A stretch of DNA of 64,000 bases from positions 10,334,001 through 10,398,000 of the forward strand of contig NC_088356.1 in assembly GCF_036884655.1 (NCBI RefSeq). The letters run 5' to 3'. Shown piece after piece: positions 48,648 through 60,833 of this stretch (its first letter is position 1; every line of letters starts with the position of its first letter). Below the pieces are notes generated by a model. It saw nothing but the letters and a program-made list of their open reading frames with translations. It had not been told where the DNA came from and ran no database searches. The position numbers were made by a program, and so were the translations under genes. This stretch comes from Musa acuminata AAA Group. Taxonomy: Eukaryota; Streptophyta; Magnoliopsida; Zingiberales; Musaceae.

Positions 48648-51307
48648 TGGTTTGGTGATGATCGTGGTGGTGATGATTTGTCGCCAACATTTGATTAGTG
48701 TCGAAGCAAGACCGGTAATCGAGCGTCGGAACTTGCTTGCGAATGGGCTTGGGATGACTCCTCCCATGGGGTATGTTTTCTTTTTTCTCTTATTTTTGAT
48801 AGATTCATGTAAATTTTTTTGATCATAAGATTACTTTAAGAGCAGTTGGAACACTTGGAATCACTTTTATTGCGATATCAACGAGACTATAATTAGAGAA
48901 TCAGGTACAAATATATTGATGTGTTTTCTCCAACAAAAAATAAGTAGATTAATTTATGACATACTAGTGATGCTCTGTTTCGATGTTATAGCATATGCAT
49001 TGGTGTCTATCGGGCTTGCCAAACTTGGATATCGATATGTCAACATAGGTATGCTTCTTATAGCCTCACTCACAATTACATTTGCTTTAGATTTAGAGAG
49101 ATTAAATCTGATGAATTGTCGATGGAATGGACATGCAGATGATTGCTGGGCTGAGCATGATCGCGATTCAACGGTTTGTAAATGGGTTTTTATTGACCTG
49201 TTTATGATATGATGCATCAAGTGCATTGCTCATAAATACTTCAAGGCATCCATTTTAGTGTTTCATCAACTCTCATGGTCATTCATAGATGCTTCCAGGG
49301 TTATATGGTGCCAAAAAGGTTGACATTTCCATCAGGAATCAAAGCTCTCGCGGATTATGTTCACAGCAAGGGGCTTAAACTTGGTATTTACTCGGATGCA
49401 GGGTAAGTCTGGCTAAACAATGAATCCTGATCATCTCTTCATGATTGTTTTGATCTGTGAGTTCTTGAAACAAGACTTGTCGGGCATTGTAGGCACCGAA
49501 CATGCAGCCAGATGATGCTAGGTTCACTTGGGCATGAGCAGAAAGATGCTGAAACTTTTGCTTCATGGGTAAGCATGCGTGGTCGAATTGCTGAAGCTTC
49601 TCTGATACGAATTAGCTTGTTGATTATTATTATTCTTGTACTAGGGTATTGATTACCTCAAGTACGACAACTGTAACAATGATGATTTGAAACCGATGAA
49701 GCGGTAAGGTTTTCTTTTTTTTCGTTTTGGTGAGATTTCATGTGTGCCACTGAAACAAGGAAGAATTGTTGATGTAGGTATCCTGAGATGACTCGAGCTC
49801 TGATGAGAATAGGCAAACCAATTTTTGTCTCTCTCTGTGAATGGTAAAAAATGAAAAGAATACCAGAGAATAGAAAAGTAAACAATCCTTGTTTCTTCGT
49901 TGATCGACTCTGTTCTTGTTCTCTCTGATTCAGGGGAGACATGCACCCGGCTCTTTGGGCTGACAAGTTGGGAAATAGCTAGAGAACAACTTTTGACATA
50001 AATGATTCATGGGAAAGGTACGGTCGTTCGTCTTTATTTCTTCTTGATGTTCTTGTGTGGCATAATGTGTGTTGTTTCTTTATCTTGTAGTATGGTCTCG
50101 AGGGCAGATCAGAATGAAGTTTATGCTGAGAATGCAAGACCTAGTGGTTGGAATGGTAAGTGCCTGCATAATTAGCTGATCTTATCGTTTTCTGTGCAAG
50201 ACGTTTGACATGTTGGCTTACGTCTATAGACCCAGACATGCTCAAAGTTGGAAATGGTGGTATGAGTAACGATGAGTACATCGTGCACTTCAGCCTCTGG
50301 GCCGCTTCCAAGGTAGCATAACTCTCTCTCTCTCTCTCATCATTTGTGAATATTCTATTTACAGATTGCTCCACTCTAATCCAATCCATCCTTGCAGGCT
50401 CCTCTTATTATCGGTTGTGATGTAAGGAGCATGACTAAGGAAACCTTAGCTATCCTTGGCAACGAGGAAGTGATTGCTGTAAACCAAGGTAGGCATATGC
50501 GACAAGTTCGATGGGGCTCTCATGACTATGGCTTTCACATATGGTTTGTTTTCTGATGAATAGATCCTCTCGGTGTTCAAGCGAAGAAGGTGCGAATGGA
50601 CGGAGATCACGAGGTTAGTAATTGACACTGCAAATTGTTCTCATATTCTATCATCTGGTGAAGCACGCAAGTCTTGAGATCATGGAAGTTTGGATGCAGG
50701 TTTGGGCAGGACCTCTCTCTGGATACAAAATAGTAGTTGTTCTGTTGAATCGCTCTCCTGAATTTAGAACCATCACAGTCCAACGGGATGACATCGGTCT
50801 CCCACCAAACACGGTTGTGGAAGTTAGAGATCTTTGGAAGGTACTCCAAATGCTTCACCATCTTCTTCTACACCTTGCAGTTATCGACTGACAGTTGTAG
50901 TTAACATGGTTGTACATTCTTGTTTGTTGCAGCATGCGACATTGGAGAAGAGGTTCGTGAACGAATTGATTGTCGACGTGTACCACCATGCCTACAAGAT
51001 GTTCTTGTTGACGCCACTAACACTATCAGACGAGGATAAACCAAAAGTCTAGTCACTGCTCGTAGGATGAATAAATGCATGTACAAATTCGATGCTTGAA
51101 TTTGCTGGTATTTTAATGAAGTAGAGGGCGAATAAATTCATGTACAAATTCGATGCTTGAATTTATTGGTATTTTAATGTAATTGAGAAACACGATCTTT
51201 TTTTATTCATGACTTGTTTCCCTCAAAGGTAGTCATAGGCACAGACAAAAAAAAATCTCATTATTTAAAAAATAATAATATGATTCTATCATAATAAAGT
51301 AAAAAAA
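48648..51307 (+). pseudogene. alpha-galactosidase (GH27) copy 2, 15 exons, single in-frame stop
   Basis: Exons 48658-48770, 48846-48904, 48992-49048, 49139-49173, 49299-49402, 49493-49568, 49645-49703, 49778-49843, 49934-50017, 50091-50155, 50230-50312, 50398-50488, 50564-50613, 50700-50840 and 50933-51052 all keep frame (401 codons) with GT-AG introns. The product would hydrolyse terminal alpha-1,6-galactose from raffinose sugars or galactomannan. Visible family residues: GLGMTPPMG, DDCWAEHDRD, the nucleophile Asp in DYLKYDNC, SLCEW, and the acid/base Asp in [15 protein letters not shown]. The only defect in the frame is TAG at 49980-49982 (codon 206), where the family has Trp in GNSWRTT. 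The N terminus starts inside the signal peptide at the satellite junction, so the true start is lost. Probably a recent pseudogene. Confidence 0.88.
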
Positions 51308-51668
51308 AATCACCAAACATGGTTGTGGAAGTCAGAGATCTTTATAAGGTACTCCAATTGCTTCGTCAGCTTCTTTTACATCTTGCAATCATCGACTGAC
51401 AGTTGTAGTTAACATGATTGTACATTCTTGGTTGCTACAGCATGCGACACTAGAGAAGAGGTACATGAATTAATTGTGAGCCGACGTGCACCACCATGCC
51501 TGCAAGATGTTCCTGTTGACGCCTCTTACATTATCAGATGTGGATGAACCGAAAGTCTAGTCACTACTTGAAGAATGAATAAATGCATGTACAAATTCGA
51601 TGCTTGAATTTGCTAGTATTTTAATGAAGTAGAGGGCTCATATGATGAATAAATTCATGTACAAATTC
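51308..51668 (+). pseudogene. alpha-galactosidase 3' end duplicate (exon 14 tail, exon 15, 3'UTR)
   Basis: A second, diverged copy of the end of exon 14 (ACCAAACATGGTTGTGGAAG), intron 14, exon 15 (with a frameshift near the RYMN/ELI region) and the 3'UTR phrase GAATAAATGCATGTACAAAT. Separated from copy 2 by about 100 bp of AT-rich sequence. Confidence 0.82.
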
Positions 51669-52594
51669 TAGAGATCGTGATCTCTTTTCTTTGCTACACT
51701 AAGTTATTTTAGAGAAATTTTTGGTATGTTAATAAATCTCACCTTAAGACATCATAAATTAATGGTATCGATGAGTATGACTCATTAAATTTTTATTGAT
51801 AATAATTATAAATTTATATGCATAAATAAAAATTATAAAATATAATAATTATATATTTTTTAATTAATAATAGATATAAAATATTTTTAAAATTATTTCA
51901 TAATTTATGAATTCATATTGATATCATAATCTTTATTATTGATAGAGTCATGATAATAATTTATAATTTAAAATTATAACAATATATTCTTAAAATATCG
52001 ATAATATCTTGATAATCTTATCTCAAAGATATCTATATTATTTCATAATTTAGAAAATCAAGTTCTTTATTTTTGATAAAATCATGATAATATATTATTA
52101 TATATTCAATAATTTAGGATCATGATAATGTAATATTAAAAAAATTAAGGAGATGATGATAAATCATATTATGTTTATCATGATTTAGAATTAATGGTTT
52201 GTGATCACGTTTTTTTGTTATACTAAGTCTTTTAGAGAGATTTTCGGTATGGCTACAAATTTTTATTAATAATGATTACAAATTTATATGCTCAAATAAA
52301 AATTATAATAATATAATAATTATATATTTAATTTAAAAATAAAAAATATTTATTAAATTATTTCATAATTTCAGAAATTATTTTGAGATCTAATCTTTAT
52401 TATTGATAAAACCAATTTAATATTTTCTAATTTAAAATTATAATAATATATTCTCCTAATATCTTTGAGATCGTGATAATCTTATCTTAATAATATCGAT
52501 ATTAATTCATAATTTAGAAAAACATGTTCTTTATTATTGATAAAATCATAATAATATATTATTATAAATTTTATAATTTAAGATAATAATAATT
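51669..52594. repeat. AT-rich satellite, block S4
   Basis: About two monomers, starting with the same TCTAGAGATCGTGATCTC junction as block S3 and following the S3 start closely for at least 500 bp (compare 43841-44400). It ends inside a monomer at alpha-galactosidase copy 3. Confidence 0.85.
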
Positions 52595-53235
52595 GAGACA
52601 AAAAATAAGTAGATCAGTTTATGACATGCTAGTGATGCTTTATTTTGGTGTTATAGCAGATGCATTGGTGTCTACCGGGCTTGCCAAACTTGGATATCGA
52701 TATGTCAACATAGGTATGCCTCATAGCCTCACTCACAATTTCATTTTCTTTAGATTTAGAGAGATTAAATCTGATGAATTGTCTATAGCATGGACATGCA
52801 GATGATTGCTGGGCTGAGCATGATCGCGATTCAACGATTTGTAAATGGGTTTTTATTGACCTGTTTATGTGAATGGTAAAAAATGAAAAGAATACTAGAG
52901 AATAGAAGAGTAAACAATCCTTGCTTCTTCGTTGATCGACAACAACGTTTGACATAAATGATATGGGAAAGGTACGGTCGTTCATCTTTGTTTCTTCTTG
53001 ATGTTCTTGTGTGGCATAATGTGTGTTGTTTCTTTATGTTGTAGTATGGTCTCGAGGGCAGATCAGAATGAAGTTTATGCTGAGTATGCAAGACCCGGTG
53101 GTTGGAATGGTAAGTGCCTGCATAATTAGCTGATCTCATCGTTTTCTGTGCAAGATATTTGACATATTGGTTTACGTCTATAGACCCAGATATGCTCGAA
53201 GTTGGAAATGGTGGTTTGAGTAACGATGAGTAACG
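52595..53235 (+). pseudogene. alpha-galactosidase fragment copy 3
   Basis: Starts within intron 2, then exons 3 and 4, then the same intron 4-to-exon 8 and intron 8-to-exon 9 deletions as copy 1, then exons 10 and 11. It stops in exon 11 (GAGTAACGATGAGTAACG) where copy 4 begins. Confidence 0.85.
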
Positions 53236-53671
53236 ATAAGTAGATTAGTTTAAAACATACTAGTGATGCTCTGTTTCGATGTTATAGCGGATGCATTGGT
53301 GTCTACCGGGCTTGCCAAACTTGGATATCGATATGTCAACATAGGTATGCTTTTTATAGCCTCACTCACAATTACATTTTCTTTAGATTTAGAGAGATTA
53401 AATCTGATGAATTGTCGATGGAATGGATATGCAGATGATTGCTGGGTTGAGCATGATCGCGATTCAACGGTTTGTAGATGGGTTTTTATTGACCTATTTA
53501 TGATATGATGCATCAAGTGCATTGCTCATAAATACTTTAAGGCATTCATTTTAGTGTTTCATCAACTCTCATGGTCATTCATAAATGCTTCCAGGGTTAT
53601 ATGGTGCCAAAAAGGTTGACATTTCCATCGGGAATCAAAGCTCTCGCGGATTATGTTCACAGCAAGGGGCG
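53236..53671 (+). pseudogene. alpha-galactosidase fragment copy 4
   Basis: Starts in intron 2, then exons 3, 4 and most of 5. It lacks the copy 1/3 deletion and matches copy 2 instead. Exon 3 here reads ADALVSTGLAKLGYRYVNI without the Asp-to-Tyr change of copy 2. Cut at GTTCACAGCAAGGGGC, followed by satellite. Confidence 0.85.
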
Positions 53672-54691
53672 ACAAATATTTATTAAATTATTTAATAATT
53701 TCGGAAATCATTTTGAGATCTAATCTTTATTATTGATAAAATCAAGATAATATTTTATAATTTAAAATTATAATAATATATTCTCCACATATCTTTGAGA
53801 TCGTGATAATCTTATATCAATAATATCTATATTATTTCATAATTTAGAAAAACATGTTCATTATTAATATAATTATTATAATATATTATTATAAAATTTA
53901 TAATTTAAGATTATGGTAATATAATATTAAAATATTAAAGAGATCGTGATAAATTAAATCATGTTGTATCATGATTTAGAATACCTTGATCATGATCTCG
54001 ATTCTTTGTTACACTAACTTATTCTAGATAGATTTTTGTTATTGAGATAAAGCTCACCGTTATGAATTAATGGTACCGACACACTAAATTTTTATTGATA
54101 ATAATTATAAATTTATATACATAAATAAAAATTATAAAAATATAAAAATTATATATTTTATTAAAAATAATAATTATAAAAATATTTATTAAATTATTTC
54201 ATAATTTCAGAAACCTTTTTGAGATCTAATTTTTATTATTGATATAATAAGATACTATTTTATAATTTAAAATTATAATAATATATTCTCAAAATATCGA
54301 TGAGATCGTGATAATCTTATCTCAATGATATTTATATTATTTCATAATTTAGAAAAACATGTTCTTTATTAATGATAGAATCATGATAATATATTATTAT
54401 AAATTCTATAATTTAGGATTCTGATAATATAATATTAATATGTTAAAGAGATCTTGATAAATCATATCATGGTTTATCATGATTTAGAATCTCTTAATCA
54501 TGATCTCTATTCTTTGTTAAACTAACTTATCCTTGAGAGATTTTTCATAATTGATATAAAACTCACCCTATGATGTCATAAATTAATGGTACCGATGATT
54601 ATCACTCACTAAATTTTTATTGATAATTATTATAAATTTATATGCACAAATAAATATTATAAAAAAATATAATAATTATATATTTTATTTA

Positions 54692-54725
<34 letters not shown>

Positions 54726-57028
54726 TTTATTAAATTATTTCATAATTTTGGAAATCATTTTGAGATCTAATCTTTATTATTGATAGAATTAAGATAATAT
54801 TTTATAATTTTAAATTATAATAATATATTCTAAAAATATCTATGAGATCGTGATAATCTTATCTCAATGATATCTATTTTATTTCATAATTTAGAAAAAC
54901 ATATACTTTATTATTGATAGAATCATGATAATATATTATTATAAATTTTATAATTTAAGATTATAATAATATAATATTAAAATATTAAGGAGATCGTGAT
55001 AAGTTTATCATGATTTAGAATCCCTTAATTATGATCTCGATTCTTTGTTACACTAACTCATTCTAAAGATATTTTTGGTAATGGATATAAAACTCACCTT
55101 AAGACGTCATGAATTAACGGTATTAATGATTATCACTCACTAATTTTTTATTGATAATGTATATAAATTTATAAGCATAAATAAAAATTATAATAATATA
55201 ATAATAAATAATTTATTGTAAAAAATAATTATAAAAATAATTATTAAATTATATCATAATTTCGGAAATCATTTTGATTTCTAATATTTATTATTGATAG
55301 AATTAAGATAATATTTTATAATTTAAAATTATAATAATATATTCTAAAAATATCTATGAGATCGTGATAATCTTATCTCAATAATATAAATAAATAAATA
55401 TATATATATATATATATTTATTTATATATTTATATATTTATATATTTATATATATTATTTCATAATTTATAAAAACATATTTTTTATTATTGATAGAATC
55501 ATGATAATATATTATTATAAATTCTATGATTTAGGATTATGATAATATAATATTAATATATTAATGAGATCTTGATAAATCATACAAGGTTTATCATTAT
55601 TTAGAATCCCTTAATCATGACCTCGATTCTTTGTTATACTAAGTCATTCTAGGGAGATTTTTTGTATGGATATAAAGCTCACCCTAAGACATCATGAATT
55701 AACGGTACCGATGAGTATGACTCACTAAATTTTTATTGATAATAATTATAAATTTATATGTATAAATAAAAATTATAAAAATATTTATTAAATTATTTCA
55801 TAATTTCGAAAATCATTTTGAGACCTAATCTTTATTATTGATATAATCAAGATAAAATTTTATAATTTTAAATTTTAATAATATATTCTTAAAATATCTA
55901 TGAGATCATGATAATCTTATCTCAATGATATCTATATTATTTTATAATTTAGCAAAATATGTTATTCTTTATTGATAAAATCATTATTAATTATTATTAT
56001 AAATTTAGAAAAACATGTTCTTTATTATTGATATAATCATGATAATATATTATTATAAATTTATAATTGAAGATTATAATAATATAATATTAAAATATTA
56101 AGAAGATCATGTTAAATCATATCATGGTTTATCATGATTTAAAATCCCTTAATCATTATCTCGATTCATTGTTATTCTAACTCATTCCAGAAAGATTTTT
56201 GGTAATGGATATAAAACACACCCTGAGACATCATAAATTATTGGTATTGATGATTATCACTCACTAAATTTTTATTGATAATGATTATAAATTTTTATAC
56301 ACAAATAAAAATTATAAAAATATATAATAATTATATATTTTATTATAAAAAAAATAATTATAAAACTAATTATTAAATTATTTCATAATTTTTGAAATAA
56401 TTTTAAGATCTAATCTTTATTATTAATAAAATCAAGATAATATTTTATAATTTAAAATTATAATAATATATTCTCAAAATATCTTTGAGATCGTGATAAT
56501 CTTATCTCAATAATATCTATATTATTTCATAATTTAGAAAAATATATTCTTTATTATTGATAGAATCATGATAATATATTATTATAAATTCTATGATTTA
56601 GGATTATGATAATATAATATTAATATATTAAGGAGATCTTGATAAATCATATCATGGTTTATCATGATTTAGAATCCCTTAATCATGATCTCGATTCTTT
56701 GTTACACTGTTATTCTAGAGAGATTTTTTGTATTGATATAAAACTCACCCTAAGACATCATGAATTAATGATACAGTATGACTTACTAAATTTTTATTGA
56801 TAATAATTATAAATTTATATGCAAAAATAAAAATTATAAAAATATTTATTAAATTATTTCATAATTTCGGAAATCATTTTGAGATCTAATCTTTATTATT
56901 GATATAATCAAGATAATATTTTATAATTTAAATTTTAATAATATATTCTTAAAATATCTATGAGATCGTGATAATCTTATCTCAATGATATCTATATTAT
57001 TTTATAATTTAGAAAAACATGTTCTTCA
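53672..57028. repeat. AT-rich satellite, block S5
   Basis: About six monomers. Contains an AAT trinucleotide run (about 54688-54722) and an ATATATTT-type run (about 55385-55452) inserted between standard phrases. Several monomers in S5 pair closely with monomers in S3 (for example 55590-56600 against 46250-47270), which points to block duplication. Confidence 0.85.
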
Positions 57029-58774
57029 TGTTGAATTTCAGATTTTGATGATGAAGTCAATTGTCATTTGTTATCTAATCTATGTGTTGAGATAAGTGTG
57101 CAGGATTAACTACGATGAAAGTTAGACATGCAGCAGGAGTTGCGCCGGAGTCAAGACAATGATCACGTTGGGAGTTCGAGAGTTCGACGGCAGTTTGGAC
57201 AGTCGTCGGAGGTTCTACGGGAACAAATCCGAGAAGTCCATAAGCTTGCCAAAGAAGCTCGTCGGAACTCACCAAGTGGATCGTCGCAAGTCCAAGAGTT
57301 TGCCGGAAGTCCGCAGGAGCATCACCGAGGGTTCATTGGATGATCGACGGAAGTTCGCCGGAAACTCACCGGAAGAAGCGATTGACGCACCGGAGCAAGC
57401 TACAGAAATTGTCTTAGGAATTATCGTAGTTAGCACAATGATTAAGTTGGAAATGGGAGGTGATCCCATTAACTTAATCTTGGGGCAATTGGGCCCCTAA
57501 AAAAACCCAAATTGGGCCGAATGGATTAACCCATTCGGACCCTGATTGCTGTGGGAGGTGCAACCGCCCAAGCCAGAAGGTGGCATCGCTTGGGCTAAGT
57601 CTCCCAGCGAGACTGGGCGGTGCACCCGCCCTAGCCAGAAGGTGGCATCGCCTGGGCTCAATCTCCAAGCGAGACTGGGCGGTGCAACCTCTCCTGACAG
57701 GAGGTGGCACCGCTTGAGCTCAGTCTTCGAGCTTTGCCAGGCGATGCAACCGCCTCAGTCAGGAGGTGCAACCGCCTGAGCTCGGTCTTCGAGCTCTGGC
57801 AGAGAGGTGCAACCGCCCCTGACAGAGGTGGCACCGCCTAGAGGCTCAATCTTCGAGCTCTACCAGGCGGTGCAACCGCCCCAATCAGGAGGTGCAACCG
57901 CCTGATCCCGGAATTCCAGGAATTGATAGGTTTGAGCTCCAAATTTGAATTGGGTTGGGGCCTATAAATACCCCACCCATTCAGCACTGAAAGACAAGAA
58001 CTTACACTCGAAATCTTGATCTTTCTCTATGATTCTTAGAGCTCAAAATTGTTGTAAAGGCCAAAAGTTCTCCTCCCTCTGTTCTTCCAAGTTCTGAGTT
58101 GTAAAGAGAGGAGAGAAAATTTCTGTAAGGGTTGTCTCCTAAGCCCGTCAAAAGGAGTGAAATTGTAAAAGGGTAGTTGGCCTTCGCCTATTGAAGGAAG
58201 GCCTCTAGTTGACGTCGGTGGAGGAAGCCAAAAGTGGAGTAGGTCAAGATTGACCAAACCACTCTAAATCTCGGTTTGTATTTACTTTGAGCATTTTATC
58301 TTTACTGCAAACCTCCTCAATAGCTTACTGCCTTCTGCGCTTTTATGAACGAGTTTCTAAGTTCAGAGCTTTTCGAATCTGCGTTTAGACGTAAATCGGC
58401 TTTTTCGTACGATCATCATATTTCAGTTTACGTTTACGTTTTGATTTCAATCATAACTGCAAACTGCTTTCTGCGCATTTACAAAACGTATCTCAAAGTT
58501 CAGTATTTTCAGAATCGGCATTTAGACGTAAACCGGTTTTATCGTACGAACGTCGTATTTCAGTTTGCGCTTGCATTCTGATTTGCATCATAAACTGCAA
58601 ATTGCATTCATAGATTTACTTTAACGTCATCTCGCTTAATCTTAAGTTAAAGTAATCTTAGAATCGGCTTTTACACCGAAATCGCTTTTATCAACGAACG
58701 AAGTTTTAATAGTTGAAAGATTTCCGCTGCACTAATTCACCCCCCCCCCCCTCTTAGTGCTCTTGATCCTAACA
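57029..58774 (+). repeat. 5' LTR of element C (1746 bp)
   Basis: Starts TGTTGAATTTCAGATTTTGA and ends GATCCTAACA. About a dozen AGGTGCAACCGCC / GGCGGTGCA.CCGCC boxes lie at 57545-57905, followed by TATA (CTATAAATAC near 57962) and a poly-C run at about 58740-58751. Same architecture as the A LTRs but clearly diverged; the LTR is a different subfamily. Confidence 0.88.
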
Positions 58775-58776
58775 AT

Positions 58777-58788
58777 TGGTATCAGAGC
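58777..58788 (+). other. primer-binding site of element C
   Basis: TGGTATCAGAGC two bases after the LTR end. Confidence 0.9.
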
Positions 58789-58824
58789 GGGGTTAACTCT
58801 CAAACGGATTAAAACCCAAGAGAG

Positions 58825-60079
58825 ATGGCATACGCCGGAAACCAAGAGGGCCATTCTATTACACGTCCACCCATGTTCAATGGGACGGACTACACCTATT
58901 GGAAGACCCGATTGAGAATCTTTCTTATTTCTATGGATTTTGAACTTTGGAATCTTGTCAGAAACGGATTTTCGAAGTCTTCTCTTCCAATGATCGATTG
59001 GAATGACTTATAGAAGAAGGCTTTCACTCTTAATGCAAAGGCTATGAATGCCTTATTTTGTGCACTTGATAAAAACGAGTTTAATCGTGTTTCGATCTGT
59101 GAAACCGCATTTGATATTTGGCACACACTCGAAGTGACTCATGAAAGCACAAATAGAGTGAAAGAGTCAAAAATCAATCTTTTGTTACACTCTTTTGAAC
59201 TTTTCTGGATGAAACCGAGTGAGACTATTGGCGACATGTTTACCCGTTTCACGGATGTCGTCAACGGTCTAAAAGGACTCGGAAAAAGTTTTTCGGATGT
59301 TGAGCTCGTAAATAAGATTCTAAGATCCCTTCCTAAGAGTTGGGATCCTAAAGTCACTGCTATTCAAGAGGCGAAAGATCTAAACAACTTCCCTCTTGAA
59401 GAACTAATTGGGTCATTAATGACCTACGAGATGACTTGCAAAGCTCATGAAGAGCAAGAAGACATCCTTCCAAAGAACAGGAAGGATATGACACTTAAAA
59501 CTTTAGAAGACCACTTGAGAGAAAACTCAAGTGATGAGGACTGTGACGATGACATGGCACTTCTAACAAGAAATTTTAAAAAGTTCATTAAAAGAAACAA
59601 GTTTAAGAATGACACAAAAAACAAACTTGAACCCAAGAAGGACCAAGTTATTTGCTATGAGTGAAGAAGAAGGCGCTCAAAGCAACATGGAATGATTCGA
59701 GCGTGTCCGAAAACGAGGAGTCCAACACCGTGCAAGTTGCTCATTACGCCTTAATGGCCATGGCCATAGGAGAGGAGGTAACGAATTTAATAGATGCAGA
59801 TTTATCTTTCGATGAATTATTAAATGCCTTCCATGACTTATTTGATAAATGCAAGATTATTAGTAGAAAATACAAATTGCTAAAAGAGGAGCATGATAGT
59901 CTTACTTGTAATTTCGATAAGTTAAAAACTGAATATCATGATAGTTTAGGCTCATGCATAAAATGCCATGATCTAGAAACTCTCCAAAAGGAAAACTTGC
60001 TACTTAAGGACACCATGAAGAAATTCGAGGTTGGTAGCAAGTCATTGAACATGATCCTTGCAAACAAGGGTCACGTTCC
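58825..60079 (+). pseudogene. gag of element C, broken and truncated
   Basis: Frame from ATG at 58825 encodes a UBN2-type copia Gag with GTDYTYWKTRLRIFLIS, AMNALFCALDKNEFNRV and a RSLPKSWDPKVTAIQEA block. TAG at 59011-59013 interrupts it. The frame ends TGA at 59662-59664 inside what should be the CCHC knuckle (ICYE...), then a shifted frame continues with KALKATWNDSSVSENEESN and a long coiled-coil-like segment until satellite at about 60080. A deletion seems to have removed most of the zinc knuckle. Confidence 0.82.
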
Positions 60080-60688
60080 ATTATTAATTATTATTATAAA
60101 TTTTATAATTTAAGATAACGATAATATAATATTAAAATATTAAGGAGATCATGATAAATCATATCACGATTTAGAATACCTTAATCATGATCTCGATTCT
60201 TTTTTACACTAACTCATTTTAGATAGATTTTTGGTATGGATATAAAGCTCACCGTTATGAATTAACGGTACCAATGATATATATTATTTTGAGATATAAT
60301 CTTTATTATTAATAGAATTAAGATCATGATAATCTTATCTCAATGATATATATATTATTTCATAATTTAGAAAAACATGTTCTTTATTATTGATAGAATC
60401 ATGATAATATATTATTATAAATTCTATGATTTAAGATTATGATAATATAATATTAATATATTAAGAAGATCTTGATAAATCATATCATGGTTTATCATGA
60501 TTTAGAATCCCTTAATCATGATCTCGATTCTTTGTTACACTAAGTCATTCTAGAGAGATTTTTTGTATGGATATAAAGCTCACCCTTAGACATCATGAAT
60601 TTAGAATAACATGTTCTTTATTATTGATAGAATCAGGATAATATATTATTATAAATTTATAATTTAAGATTATGATAATATAATATTA
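60080..60688. repeat. AT-rich satellite, block S6
   Basis: Little more than one monomer with internal losses, between truncated element C and the Ole e 1 gene. Confidence 0.85.
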
Positions 60689-60833
60689 GCACATCTAATA
60701 TTATAGGAGAATACTTCACCAAGCTTTCTTAGCACATCTAAGTTCCATGGATCCGAAACCAAGGTCATCCATCCATGGTTCATGGAAAGCTAGGTGATAC
60801 ATATACTTAATGTTAGGTGCTTGCCTTCTTGTC

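Larger units (their letters stand above)
57029..60079 (+). mobile_element. Sirevirus-like element C, truncated within gag
   Basis: LTR, initiator-Met primer-binding site and gag related to element A, then an abrupt change to satellite at about 60080. There is no pol and no 3' LTR. Its left end keeps the terminal TGTTGAATTTCAG and sits directly in a satellite monomer. Confidence 0.85.
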
